A DNA stretch of 64,000 bases, from NCBI GenBank assembly GCA_022071955.1, contig JAJVIM010000022.1:62001-126000 (forward strand). Direction: 5' to 3'. Under the pieces are notes generated by a model. The model had not been told where the DNA came from and did no database searches. It saw only the letters and a list, made by a program, of their open reading frames with translations. This document shows positions 56,701 through 64,000 of the stretch, one piece after another. The stretch is from Anaerolineae bacterium. Lineage in GTDB: Bacteria; Chloroflexota; Anaerolineae; 4572-78; J111. The translations under genes and the position numbers were made by a program. Each line of letters opens with the position of its first letter. Position 1 is the first letter of the stretch.

Positions 56701-56766
56701 TAACCTTCGTCACTCACACCCCCTCCCCGTGGGCGGTCAGCCGGATGTTATTTGCTGCGGACAGGG

Positions 56767-57570
56767 TTAGAGTTTTTCAGAGAGGGCGATGGAGCGCAGG
56801 CTTTCTTCCCGGATCAAATGGGCAATTTCGCGTTTGATCGCCAGAAATTCTGCGGACAGCTCCATCTCGTAATCACGCGGCCGGGGCAGGGTCACTTCGA
56901 TTTCACGCTTGATCCGGCCGGGCCGGGCCGACATCACGTACACCCGATCGGCCAGAAAGATGGCTTCATCAACATCGTGGGTGATAAACAGGATGGTGGT
57001 CTGGCTTTCGGCCCATACCCGCAGCAGCAACTCCTGCATCAGCTCCCGCGTTTGGGCATCGAGCGCGCCAAACGGCTCGTCCATCAACAGAATGGCCGGG
57101 TTGTAGGCCAGGGCGCGGGCTATGGCCACCCGCTGTTTCATGCCGCCGGACAACTGGGCAGGGTAGGCTTTTTCAAACCCGGCCAGCCCCACCAGATTCA
57201 AATAATAGCGGGCAATCTCATCCTGTTCCTGCGCCTTGAGCCGCTGCTTTTTCAGCACAAATTTAATGTTATCCAGCGTGGTCAGCCACGGAAACAGGGT
57301 GTAGGATTGAAACACCATGCCCCGGTCCGGGCCGGGGCCGGTCACCGGGCGGCCATCTACCTCGATGGTACCGGCGGTTGTGTCGATCAACCCGGCGACC
57401 ATGCGCAAAAATGTAGATTTGCCGCAGCCAGAAGTGCCGACAATCGTTACCAGCTCGCCGCTGCGAACCTCCAGCGAGAGTTGGTCTAACGCGACAGTTT
57501 CTTTGTTTTTAACCCGAAATACTTTGCGCACATCTTTGGCAGTCAGTTTGATGGGACGTGGATCGGACAT
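56767..57570 (-). CDS. NitT/TauT-type ABC transporter ATPase
   Basis: A 267-residue cytosolic ATPase. Walker A is Gly-Thr-Ser-Gly-Cys-Gly-Lys-Ser-Thr (about 45-53), the signature is Leu-Ser-Gly-Gly-Met-Lys-Gln-Arg (about 140-147), Walker B is Leu-Leu-Met-Asp-Glu-Pro-Phe-Gly-Ala-Leu-Asp and the switch is Ile-Thr-His-Asp-Val-Asp-Glu-Ala. This pattern is that of SsuB/TauB/NrtD-like ATPases. It is the last of three genes with permease and binding protein on the minus strand. Confidence 0.93.
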   Translation of the reverse strand: MSDPRPIKLTAKDVRKVFRVKNKETVALDQLSLEVRSGELVTIVGTSGCGKSTFLRMVAGLIDTTAGTIEVDGRPVTGPGPDRGMVFQSYTLFPWLTTLDNIKFVLKKQRLKAQEQDEIARYYLNLVGLAGFEKAYPAQLSGGMKQRVAIARALAYNPAILLMDEPFGALDAQTRELMQELLLRVWAESQTTILFITHDVDEAIFLADRVYVMSARPGRIKREIEVTLPRPRDYEMELSAEFLAIKREIAHLIREESLRSIALSEKL

Positions 57571-57591
57571 AAGGGGTGTACTCCGTCAGGG

Positions 57592-58383
57592 TTAGTGGTC
57601 GCCGGTGGTGGCCCAGGGGAAAAGGCGATGATACAGAAACTTAAACGAGAAATCCATCACCAGCCCCAGCAGGCCAATGACTAAAATCCCCAGAATAATC
57701 TTGTCTGTTTGCAAATAACGCTGCGAACGCATAATGGTGTAGCCCAGCCCCACGTTGGCCGCAACCAGTTCCGCCACCACCAGATAGGTCCAGGCCCAGC
57801 CCAGGGTAATGCGCAGCGTGTCAATCATACCGGGCGCGGAATACGGGGCCACTACTCGCAGCGTGGTTTCCCACTTGTTCAGCCCAAACGTGTACGACAC
57901 GTGAATCAGGTCTTTGGGCACGCTTTTGACGTTATCGGCAATCATCAGCACCTCCTGAAAAAAGGTGCCGATGAACAGGATAACAAATTTCTGCGTATCG
58001 CCCACCCCGGCCCAGAGGATGGTTAGCGGCACAAAGGCCACCGCCGGCATGTAGCGCACCAGATCGATGGGCGGCTCAAACAGGCCCTCGAACAGTTTGA
58101 AGTTGCCCATTAAAATGCCGATGGGTACGGCAAACAGGGTGGCAATCAGCCAACCGACCGTAATGCGGTACACGCTGGCTTTAACATCGGCCCACAGCGT
58201 ACCATCCTGAATTTCAGCGGCGGCGGCCTTTAAAATAGAATCGGGCGGCGGCAGAAAAATGGGGTCAACCATGCCGCCGTAGGTCACAATGCTCCAGACC
58301 ACCAGCAAAAGGGTGAGCAGGCTCACGCTGGCAATCATGTAGTACCGGCGGGGAATATCTTCTCGCAGGGGTAACAGTTGCAT
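57592..58383 (-). CDS. NitT/TauT-type ABC transporter permease
   Basis: A 263-residue membrane protein with six helices and the coupling-loop region Val-Ala-Pro-Tyr-Ser-Ala-Pro-Gly-Met-Ile-Asp-Thr-Leu-Arg-Ile-Thr-Leu-Gly (about 183-200). It ends 21 bases before the ATPase start. With the binding lipoprotein it forms a complete importer. Sulfonates, nitrate and pyrimidines are known substrates of this family; none can be chosen from sequence alone. Confidence 0.92.
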   Translation of the reverse strand: MQLLPLREDIPRRYYMIASVSLLTLLLVVWSIVTYGGMVDPIFLPPPDSILKAAAAEIQDGTLWADVKASVYRITVGWLIATLFAVPIGILMGNFKLFEGLFEPPIDLVRYMPAVAFVPLTILWAGVGDTQKFVILFIGTFFQEVLMIADNVKSVPKDLIHVSYTFGLNKWETTLRVVAPYSAPGMIDTLRITLGWAWTYLVVAELVAANVGLGYTIMRSQRYLQTDKIILGILVIGLLGLVMDFSFKFLYHRLFPWATTGDH

Positions 58384-58405
58384 TTTACAACCCTTATTTA
58401 AGCAG

Positions 58406-58440
58406 CGAGGTTACGGGCGGCGCTGCTGCCCGTAACCTCG
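58406..58440 (-). other. Intercistronic hairpin between binding-protein and permease genes
   Basis: CGAGGTTACGGGC (58406-58418) and GCCCGTAACCTCG (58428-58440) form a perfect 13-base stem without a T tract. Like the TRAP cluster, it probably sets a higher level of binding protein. Confidence 0.65.
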
Positions 58441-58481
58441 GCGGATTTGATTTGGCGCGATTTTTCGACAAATGGCCGCTG

Positions 58482-59483
58482 CTACGGCAGGTATGAGGCG
58501 TCGAACACTTCTGCGGGGTCGGGCACCGAGGTGGCCCCGCCGGAAGCAACCAGCACTTCGCCAATCTGTTTGTAGGTTTCTTCAATTTCACCGGCAAACA
58601 TCTGTTTGCTGCCGGCCAGATCATACAGTTTGATGCCCTGCCAGGCGGTTTTGAACTCTTCCAGGTCGCTGCCAACGGCATCGGCGATAATTTTTTGCCC
58701 TTCGTCGGGGTTGGCCTGCAAAAAGTCGAAGGCTTCCTGCCAGGCTTGCAGCATGCCTTTAACCGCTTCCGGTTTTTCCTGCAACACTTTGGCCGGGAAA
58801 ACAAACACATCGCTGATGAGGCCGGGTTTCTCGGCGGCGCTGTAAAGAATGCGATAGCCGCTGCCCTGGGCCAGAGCCGCCGAAATGTACGGTTCGTAGG
58901 TCACCGCCACATCCACCTGCCCGGCAATCGCCGCCGCGCCCGCATCCGAGGCCGGCATCGGCACGGTTTCGATATCGGCTTTGGTCATGCCGTTTTGCAT
59001 CAGGGCGTAGGTGAGCAGGATGTCGCTGGTGGTGCCTTCTTCAAACGCCACTTTTTTGCCTTTCAGGTCGGCAATGGAGGCAATGCCTTCGCCAGCGATC
59101 ATCGCGTCAGCCTGATACGAGGCGTCCATCAGCAGCACGGCTTTCACGTCTACCCCGGCCTGCCGCAAAATGATCGAGGTGTGGGTGGCAATGTTGGCCC
59201 CGTCAAACTTGCCGGCGGCCAGGCCCGAGTTCAAATCCTGATCGGTGGCAAATTCTACCAGTTCAACTTTTAGCCCGTGCTTTTCAAAAAAACCTTTGTT
59301 TTGGGCAATGTACCACGGGCCGTAGCCAATCCAGGGTTGGGTGGCAATTTTGAACTCGACCAGCTCAGCCGGGGCCGGCGCGGCCTCTTTTTCGGTGGCG
59401 GGCGCGGGCGCAGCGCCGCCACACTGAGCCGCCATTGTCGCTACAGCGGCAACCATCATCAACAGCAACAGTACTCTCTTCAT
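58482..59483 (-). CDS. NitT/TauT-type binding lipoprotein
   Basis: A 333-residue secreted protein with strong GGAGGAG upstream of ATG 59483. The signal helix ends Met-Ala-Ala-Gln-Cys (Cys about 21), a permissive lipobox, then an Ala/Pro/Glu-rich linker. The binding fold follows with Gln-Pro-Trp-Ile-Gly-Tyr-Gly-Pro-Trp-Tyr-Ile-Ala (about 49-60), Gly-Phe-Phe-Glu-Lys-His-Gly-Leu-Lys-Val and Glu-Gly-Thr-Thr-Ser-Asp-Ile-Leu. It is divergent from the UPF0261/TIM-barrel pair, which may act on the imported compound. Confidence 0.92.
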   Translation of the reverse strand: MKRVLLLLMMVAAVATMAAQCGGAAPAPATEKEAAPAPAELVEFKIATQPWIGYGPWYIAQNKGFFEKHGLKVELVEFATDQDLNSGLAAGKFDGANIATHTSIILRQAGVDVKAVLLMDASYQADAMIAGEGIASIADLKGKKVAFEEGTTSDILLTYALMQNGMTKADIETVPMPASDAGAAAIAGQVDVAVTYEPYISAALAQGSGYRILYSAAEKPGLISDVFVFPAKVLQEKPEAVKGMLQAWQEAFDFLQANPDEGQKIIADAVGSDLEEFKTAWQGIKLYDLAGSKQMFAGEIEETYKQIGEVLVASGGATSVPDPAEVFDASYLP

Positions 59484-59525
59484 AATCTCTCCTCCAGATT
59501 GTTTATAGGATACAAACAGCCCGGT

Positions 59526-59534
59526 AGTATATCA
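59526..59534 (-). promoter_or_regulatory. Candidate extended -10 for the NitT/TauT operon
   Basis: On the minus strand TGA-TATACT, about 43 bases before the binding-protein ATG. No good -35. Confidence 0.45.
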
Positions 59535-59705
59535 CAATTTTGCCGAGTGAGGAATTGGCGGCTGGCGCTACCCGCTGGCAAAGCGGCTTTGTTTTTACCG
59601 AAAATTGCGCGGGCGCACCGGGGTTGCGAACGGCAAAAACAGGGCGGAATCGCGCGTCTGCCATCGATTTTGACCCCGCGCCAATTACTCTAAAAGGGCG
59701 GCCTT

Positions 59706-59714
59706 TGGTATAAT
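59706..59714 (+). promoter_or_regulatory. Candidate extended -10 for the UPF0261 gene
   Basis: TGG-TATAAT, an exact extended -10, with a leader of about 80 bases before ATG 59805. No -35 at the usual distance. Confidence 0.55.
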
Positions 59715-59804
59715 TGAGGCCGCGAGTCAAGGTATTCCAAACAGAGATTTTCCCAATCCTTCAAACCAAATAAACCATACAACGATGTATCTCAGGAGGG
59801 TATT

Positions 59805-61016
59805 ATGACTAAAACCGCAGTAATTGTGGGTTCGCTTGACACCAAGGGCGCGGAGTTCGCCTTTGTCAAGGAACTGATTGAAAAGGCGGGTCTGAACACC
59901 CTGGTGGTTGATTTTGGGGTGATGGGCGCGCCGCCCTTTACCCCCGATATCAACCGCGAAGCCGTGGCCAAAGCCGGCGGCGGCGACCTGGCTCGCCTGG
60001 CTGCCGGCGACCACAAAGACGAGGCCATGCAGGTGATGGCCACCGGGCTGGCGGTTGTGGTGCGGCAGTTGTTTGATGAGGGCAAACTGGATGGCATCCT
60101 CGGCATGGGCGGCAGCGGCGGCACCTCGATTGCCACCAGCAGTATGCGCGCCCTGCCGGTTGGCGTGCCCAAAGTGATGGTCTCAACCATGGCCGGCGGC
60201 GATGTGAGTGCCTACGCCGGCAGCAAAGACATCACCTTTATGCCTTCTGTGGTTGATGTGGCCGGCATCAACAGCATCAGCCGGGCCATCTACACCAACG
60301 CCGCCGGGGCCATTGCCGGGATGGTTAGCATGGAAACGCCGCCCAGCCGGGCCGAAAAGCCGCTGATCACCGCCTCGATGTTTGGCAACACCACCAAAGC
60401 GGTTGACCACGCCCGCGGCATTCTTGAAGAAAATGGCTACGAGGTGCTGGTTTTCCACGCCACCGGCACCGGCGGCAAAACAATGGAAAGCCTGATTGCG
60501 GATGGCTACATTGTCGGTTCAATGGACATCACCACCACCGAGCTGGCCGATACCGTTTGCGGCGGCGTGTTCGACGCCGGGCCGGAGCGCTGTCTGGCCG
60601 CGTCGCGGGCGGGGATCCCGGCGGTGATTGTGCCGGGCTGCGTCGATATGGCCAATTTCTGGGGCGTGGAAACCATGAAAGAGGAATACCAAAAACGCAA
60701 CATCTACAAATGGAACCCTAACGTTACCTTGCTCCGCACCAATGTAGAAGAAAACATCAAAATGGGCCAGATGATTGCCGCCGCGGCCAACGCCGCCACC
60801 GCGCCGGTAGCCGTTGTGCTGCCGCTCAAAGGCGTGTCGATGCTCGACAGCGAAGGCGGTCAATTTTGGGACCCGGCCGCCGACAAAGCCTGCTTTGACG
60901 CCATCAAGCAAAATCTCAAACCGGGCATCCCGGTCATTGAAGTGGACCACAACATCAACGATCCCGAATTTTCGGGCAAAGTTGCGGAAACAATGCTGAG
61001 CCTGTTGAAAAAGTAG
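59805..61016 (+). CDS. UPF0261 / Tm-1-like ATP-binding protein
   Basis: A 403-residue cytosolic protein starting at ATG 59805 after AGGAGGG. The signature Val-Gly-Ser-Leu-Asp-Thr-Lys-Gly lies at about 8-15; Gly-Met-Gly-Gly-Ser-Gly-Gly-Thr (about 101-108) and Pro-Gly-Cys-Val-Asp-Met-Ala-Asn-Phe-Trp (about 276-285) are conserved. It corresponds to the N-terminal half of tomato Tm-1. The biochemical role in bacteria is not settled; ATP binding is likely. It is followed after 33 bases by the gene equivalent to the other half of Tm-1. Confidence 0.92.
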   Translation: MTKTAVIVGSLDTKGAEFAFVKELIEKAGLNTLVVDFGVMGAPPFTPDINREAVAKAGGGDLARLAAGDHKDEAMQVMATGLAVVVRQLFDEGKLDGILGMGGSGGTSIATSSMRALPVGVPKVMVSTMAGGDVSAYAGSKDITFMPSVVDVAGINSISRAIYTNAAGAIAGMVSMETPPSRAEKPLITASMFGNTTKAVDHARGILEENGYEVLVFHATGTGGKTMESLIADGYIVGSMDITTTELADTVCGGVFDAGPERCLAASRAGIPAVIVPGCVDMANFWGVETMKEEYQKRNIYKWNPNVTLLRTNVEENIKMGQMIAAAANAATAPVAVVLPLKGVSMLDSEGGQFWDPAADKACFDAIKQNLKPGIPVIEVDHNINDPEFSGKVAETMLSLLKK

Positions 61017-61049
61017 TCAACCCAATAACATATCCAAAGGAGTTATCTT

Positions 61050-61880
61050 ATGGCACTCTCACGACAGGAAATCTTAAAACGATTACACGCCCAGGTTGAA
61101 GCCGGACGGCCGATTGTTGGCTGCGGGGCCGGCACCGGTATTTCGGCCAAATTTGCCGAAGCGGGCGGCGCAGATTTGATCATTATTTATAATTCCGGGC
61201 GCTACCGCATGGCCGGACGCGGCTCGCTGGCCGGGCTGATGCCCTACGGCGACGCCAACGGTATTGTGGTTGAAATGGCTTCGGAAGTGCTGCCGGTGGT
61301 CAAAGACACCGCTGTGCTGGCCGGCGTCTGCGGCACCGATCCCTTCCGGCTGATGCCGATCTTTTTGAAACAAATCAAAGAGATGGGTTTTTCTGGCGTG
61401 CAAAACTTCCCCACCGTTGGCCTGATCGATGGCACCTTCCGGGCCAACCTGGAAGGCACCGGCATGGGCTACGACAAGGAAATCGAGATGATCCGCCTGG
61501 CCCACGAGCTGGATTTGTTCACCTCGCCCTACGTGTTTGACGCCAACGACGCCAAAGCGATGGCCAAAGCCGGTGCGGACCAACTGGTGGCCCACGTTGG
61601 CTTAACCACCGCCGGCAGCATCGGCGCGGCGGTAGCCTTTACCCTGGAAGAAGCGATTGAAAAAGTGATGACCATCGCCGAGGCCGGGCGAAGCGTGCGC
61701 AAAGACATTCTGGTGATCTGCCACGGTGGCCCCTTTGACGAGCCGGAAAGCGTGGTCAAAGCCCTGGCCCAGATGCCCGGCATCAACGGCTTCTTTGGCG
61801 CATCGTCCATTGAGCGGCTGCCCACCGAACGGGCTATCACCAATCAGGTGAAGGCGTTCAAGGCCGCCAATCTGGCCTAA
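61050..61880 (+). CDS. TIM-barrel 'phosphoenolpyruvate hydrolase' family protein
   Basis: A 276-residue cytosolic TIM-barrel enzyme with AAAGGAG eight bases before its ATG. Gly-Cys-Gly-Ala-Gly-Thr-Gly-Ile-Ser-Ala-Lys (about 25-35), Asn-Ser-Gly-Arg-Tyr-Arg-Met, Gly-Val-Cys-Gly-Thr-Asp-Pro and Ile-Cys-His-Gly-Gly-Pro-Phe-Asp are family motifs. The family name comes from automatic annotation and the reaction is not proven; its fold is that of the C-terminal Tm-1 half. Together with UPF0261 it forms an obligate-looking pair, beside an ABC transporter that may bring in its substrate. Confidence 0.9.
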   Translation: MALSRQEILKRLHAQVEAGRPIVGCGAGTGISAKFAEAGGADLIIIYNSGRYRMAGRGSLAGLMPYGDANGIVVEMASEVLPVVKDTAVLAGVCGTDPFRLMPIFLKQIKEMGFSGVQNFPTVGLIDGTFRANLEGTGMGYDKEIEMIRLAHELDLFTSPYVFDANDAKAMAKAGADQLVAHVGLTTAGSIGAAVAFTLEEAIEKVMTIAEAGRSVRKDILVICHGGPFDEPESVVKALAQMPGINGFFGASSIERLPTERAITNQVKAFKAANLA

Positions 61881-61908
61881 ATCCAGTCGTCAGGGGAGAA
61901 CAACTTTT

Positions 61909-61987
61909 GGGTGTTATTTGGCGCGGCATAGCCGCGCCAAACAACACCCGTTTTATCACTCCCCCTCCCCACTCTATGGGGAGGGGG
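61909..61987. repeat. Two long palindromes in tandem after the Tm-1-like genes
   Basis: A 19-base stem with one mismatch and an ATA loop (GGGTGTTATTTGGCGCGGC, 61909-61949) followed by GTTTTAT, then CCCCCTCCCC (61961-61970) with GGGGAGGGGG (61978-61987). The first may act as a terminator. The arrangement mirrors that at 43580-43654. Confidence 0.7.
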
Positions 61988-62016
61988 CTGGGGGGAGGGG
62001 TAAATAACACTGCAAA

Positions 62017-62817
62017 ATGTTCCACCCGCTGAAAGTCACCTCAATCCAATCGCCCAACGCCGACGCCGCCTGCCGGCAGATTACCCGCTATCTGGGCGAG
62101 CAACTGGGCGTTGCCGCTGAATTTGTGGGCGATGTTACCTGGCAGGAACGGGAGCACCGGCTGGATGCCGGCGAAATTCACCTCGGCTGGATTTGCGGCC
62201 TGCCCTACGTTCACAAGGTTGACACCGCCCGGCTGCCGCTCGAACTGGCCGCCGCCCCGGTCATGCGCCACCCGCGCTACCGGCAGCAGCCGGTTTATTT
62301 TTCCGATGTGATCGTCCACCGCGACAGCCGCTTCCGCAGCTTTGCCGATTTGCGCGGCGCAACCTGGGCCTATAACGAGCCGCATTCACAATCGGGCTAT
62401 AACCTTACCCGCTACCACCTGGCCACCCTGGCCGAATACAGCGGTTTCTTTGGCCGGGTCATCGAAGCCGGCGCGCACCTGACCGCACTGGAAATGGTGC
62501 TGGATCGCCGCATCGACGCCACCGCCATCGACAGCACCGTGCTGGAACTGGAATTGGCGGCCCGCCCCCAACTCGGCGGGCAACTGCGCGTCATCGACAC
62601 GCTGGGGCCAAGCCCAATTCCGCCGTGGGTGGTCTCCAAAAATATCGCACCTCCCTTCCGCGAGGCCATCCGGCATGCGTTGTGGCAGATGCACGCCACC
62701 CCCGCGGGTCAGGCCATTTTAAGCGAAGGCCAGATATTGAAACTGGTGCGCGTTGAAGACCGGGATTACGACCCCATCCGAAAGATGGCTCAGTTGGCCA
62801 GCCAGGTGAGCTGGTAG
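62017..62817 (+). CDS. PhnD/SsuA-like binding-fold protein without signal peptide
   Basis: A 266-residue protein of the phosphate/phosphonate-binding (PhnD) type: Gly-Trp-Ile-Cys-Gly-Leu-Pro-Tyr-Val (about 57-65), Tyr-Phe-Ser-Asp-Val-Ile-Val-His and Gly-Ala-Thr-Trp-Ala-Tyr-Asn-Glu-Pro-His-Ser-Gln-Ser-Gly-Tyr (about 114-128), with Asp-Ala-Thr-Ala-Ile-Asp-Ser in the second lobe. It has no hydrophobic leader, so it stays in the cytosol unless the true start lies elsewhere. No ribosome site is seen. No ABC permease or ATPase is near; a sensor kinase gene follows, suggesting a ligand sensor. Confidence 0.85.
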   Translation: MFHPLKVTSIQSPNADAACRQITRYLGEQLGVAAEFVGDVTWQEREHRLDAGEIHLGWICGLPYVHKVDTARLPLELAAAPVMRHPRYRQQPVYFSDVIVHRDSRFRSFADLRGATWAYNEPHSQSGYNLTRYHLATLAEYSGFFGRVIEAGAHLTALEMVLDRRIDATAIDSTVLELELAARPQLGGQLRVIDTLGPSPIPPWVVSKNIAPPFREAIRHALWQMHATPAGQAILSEGQILKLVRVEDRDYDPIRKMAQLASQVSW

Positions 62818-62874
62818 ACACAACCGCCCCGGCGTGCTACACTTTTGACAATAGACTCCCCACAGAGAGGATTG

Positions 62875-64000
62875 ATGAGCACACCATCCACCTCCAAAGA
62901 ACAGGCCCGGCGCACCCGCGAACTGTTCATTTTGCACCAGATCGCCGAAGCGCTGAACCGGGAGATCAACCTGGAACCGGCGCTGCAAACCGCCCTGGCC
63001 CAGGTAGCCGACCTGTTTGGGCTGCACACCGGCTGGATATATTTGCGCCGGCCCAACACCGATGACTTTTACCTGGCCGCCGCGCAAAACCTGCCGCCAG
63101 CCCTGGCCCAAAACTCGTGCCGGCTGATGGAAGGCGATTGTACCTGCCTGGATTCGTACCTGCACAGCGGGTTAAACCGCAAAGACCGCATCAATGTGAT
63201 CACCTGCAGCCGGCTCGATGGTTTGCTGGGCGGCACGCACGGCCTGCGCTACCACGCCAGCATTCCGCTATCGACCCAAGATAAAGAACTGGGCGTACTG
63301 AACGTGGCTAGCGCCGAAGCTCGCTGGTGGGTGTCGTCCACGGAAAATCTCAACCTGCTGCACACCGTCGGCGATCTGCTGAGTATTGCCATTGAACGGG
63401 CCGCGCTGTTTGCCCACAGCACCGAACTGGGCGTTATCCGCGAACGCAACCGGCTGGCCCGTGAAATCCACGATACGCTGGCGCAGGGGTTGGCCGGCAT
63501 CGCTCTGCGGCTGGAAACGGTTGACGCCATGCTGGAAGCCGGAGCCGACCCGGCGCAGGTACAGCAGGCGGTGCAAAACGCGCTGTCGCTCACCCAGAGC
63601 GCGCTCGATGAGGCCCGGCGCTCGGTGCTGGATTTGCGGGCCGCGCCGCTGGCCGGCCGCAACCTGGCCGAAGCCATCGCGGCGCTGGTGCAGGAGCAGG
63701 CCGCCGCGCCGCCGCCCGACATCGCCTTTACCGTTACCGGCGGCAGCCAGCCGCTGCCCACCCGCATCGAAGTGGGGCTGTATCGCATTGTGCAGGAAGC
63801 GTTAACCAACATCAGCCGCCACGCCCAGGCCGATAACGTGGCCATCACCCTGGCCCTCACCCCGGCTGAGGCCCGGCTAATCATTGAAGACGACGGGCAG
63901 GGCTTTGATCCCGAGCAGGTGCCGGCCGGCCACTTTGGGCTGATCGGCCTGAGCGAGCGGGTTAAATTGCTCGGCGGCGCGCTCAAACTGGCCAGCAGTC
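62875..64000 (+). CDS. NarL-type GAF/HisKA_3 sensor histidine kinase (3' truncated by window)
   Basis: The frame opens at ATG 62875 (AGAGAGGATTG upstream) and runs through the window end, 375 codons visible. A GAF domain covers about residues 18-180, with several Cys (Ser-Cys-Arg, Asp-Cys-Thr-Cys, Thr-Cys-Ser). HisKA_3 has the phospho-His in Leu-Ala-Arg-Glu-Ile-His-Asp-Thr-Leu-Ala-Gln-Gly (about 198-209). The HATPase domain is partial, with Gln-Glu-Ala-Leu-Thr-Asn-Ile-Ser-Arg-His-Ala and Asp-Asp-Gly-Gln-Gly-Phe-Asp. A response-regulator gene is expected just beyond. The 57-base gap to the PhnD-like gene suggests one operon. Confidence 0.92.
   Translation, partial: MSTPSTSKEQARRTRELFILHQIAEALNREINLEPALQTALAQVADLFGLHTGWIYLRRPNTDDFYLAAAQNLPPALAQNSCRLMEGDCTCLDSYLHSGLNRKDRINVITCSRLDGLLGGTHGLRYHASIPLSTQDKELGVLNVASAEARWWVSSTENLNLLHTVGDLLSIAIERAALFAHSTELGVIRERNRLAREIHDTLAQGLAGIALRLETVDAMLEAGADPAQVQQAVQNALSLTQSALDEARRSVLDLRAAPLAGRNLAEAIAALVQEQAAAPPPDIAFTVTGGSQPLPTRIEVGLYRIVQEALTNISRHAQADNVAITLALTPAEARLIIEDDGQGFDPEQVPAGHFGLIGLSERVKLLGGALKLASS

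Larger units (their letters stand above)
59484..59804. other. Divergent intergenic region with two promoter candidates
   Basis: No gene is seen between the ABC binding-protein gene and the UPF0261 gene. Apart from the two extended -10 boxes listed separately, only weak GC-rich inverted repeats are present. Confidence 0.75.

Noticed and set aside
58394..58810. 138-codon minus-strand frame overlapping the end of the NitT/TauT binding-protein gene
   Set aside because: Out-of-phase shadow that includes the intercistronic hairpin.

Overview
The window is about 57% GC, gene-dense bacterial DNA in which most genes sit in short co-directional runs with ATGA overlaps. The best taxonomic guess is an anaerobic or facultative Chloroflexota (Anaerolineae-like) bacterium. 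This is inference, resting on an FMN-riboswitch-controlled RibXY-type ABC system, many GAF/HisKA_3 sensor kinases, NMT1-type ABC binding proteins and repeat-rich intergenic DNA. There is no rRNA, tRNA, CRISPR array, prophage or insertion sequence. Both ends cut genes: a YIP1-like membrane protein on the left and a sensor kinase on the right.

Layout. 1-3,150: small membrane and unknown proteins. 3,240-5,583: molybdenum-hydroxylase accessory genes (YqeB and a YqeC-MocA fusion). 5,638-8,717: a methyltransferase/glycosyltransferase fusion and a GT-C membrane protein. 8,728-9,713: CobU plus a small partner. 9,881-12,438: a P1 peptidase and a degenerate Ser/Thr kinase. 12,478-15,536: consensus promoter, FMN riboswitch, tandem terminators and a riboflavin-type ABC transporter. 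15,649-22,576: a REC-GAF-histidine kinase, MiaA, M32 carboxypeptidase, LepA and a lipoprotein. 22,703-32,242: an IclR-led catabolic island with a DapA-family aldolase/lyase, a TRAP transporter whose binding protein carries LysM, two cytosolic sulfatases and a second, divergent DapA-family protein. 32,430-34,323: tandem AIM24 proteins. 34,610-38,586: glycolate oxidase GlcDEF, with a VOC protein upstream.

39,377-56,538 is the most interesting part. It holds two unknown proteins with a NarL-type two-component pair, an unknown 110-aa protein, a tungsten-enzyme radical SAM maturase, a four-cluster ferredoxin, a tungsten aldehyde:ferredoxin oxidoreductase (AOR), an unknown 242-aa protein, a MoaD-like protein and a seven-subunit group 4 [NiFe]-hydrogenase/Complex-I-like module. 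Read together, this suggests aldehyde oxidation to reduced ferredoxin, then H2 formation coupled to ion pumping. Two promoters in this block, about 1.74 kb apart, share a two-box element with exactly conserved spacing to their -10 boxes, a good candidate for one dedicated regulator.

56,767-61,880: a NitT/TauT-type ABC transporter divergent from two genes matching the two halves of plant Tm-1 (UPF0261 and a TIM-barrel 'PEP hydrolase'). 62,017-64,000: a PhnD-like protein without a signal peptide, followed by a GAF/HisKA_3 sensor kinase cut by the window end.

The intergenic DNA is unusually rich in palindromes and short repeats. One notable recurrent cassette places a CTATTTTCAAAGGAG ribosome-binding leader in front of unrelated genes.
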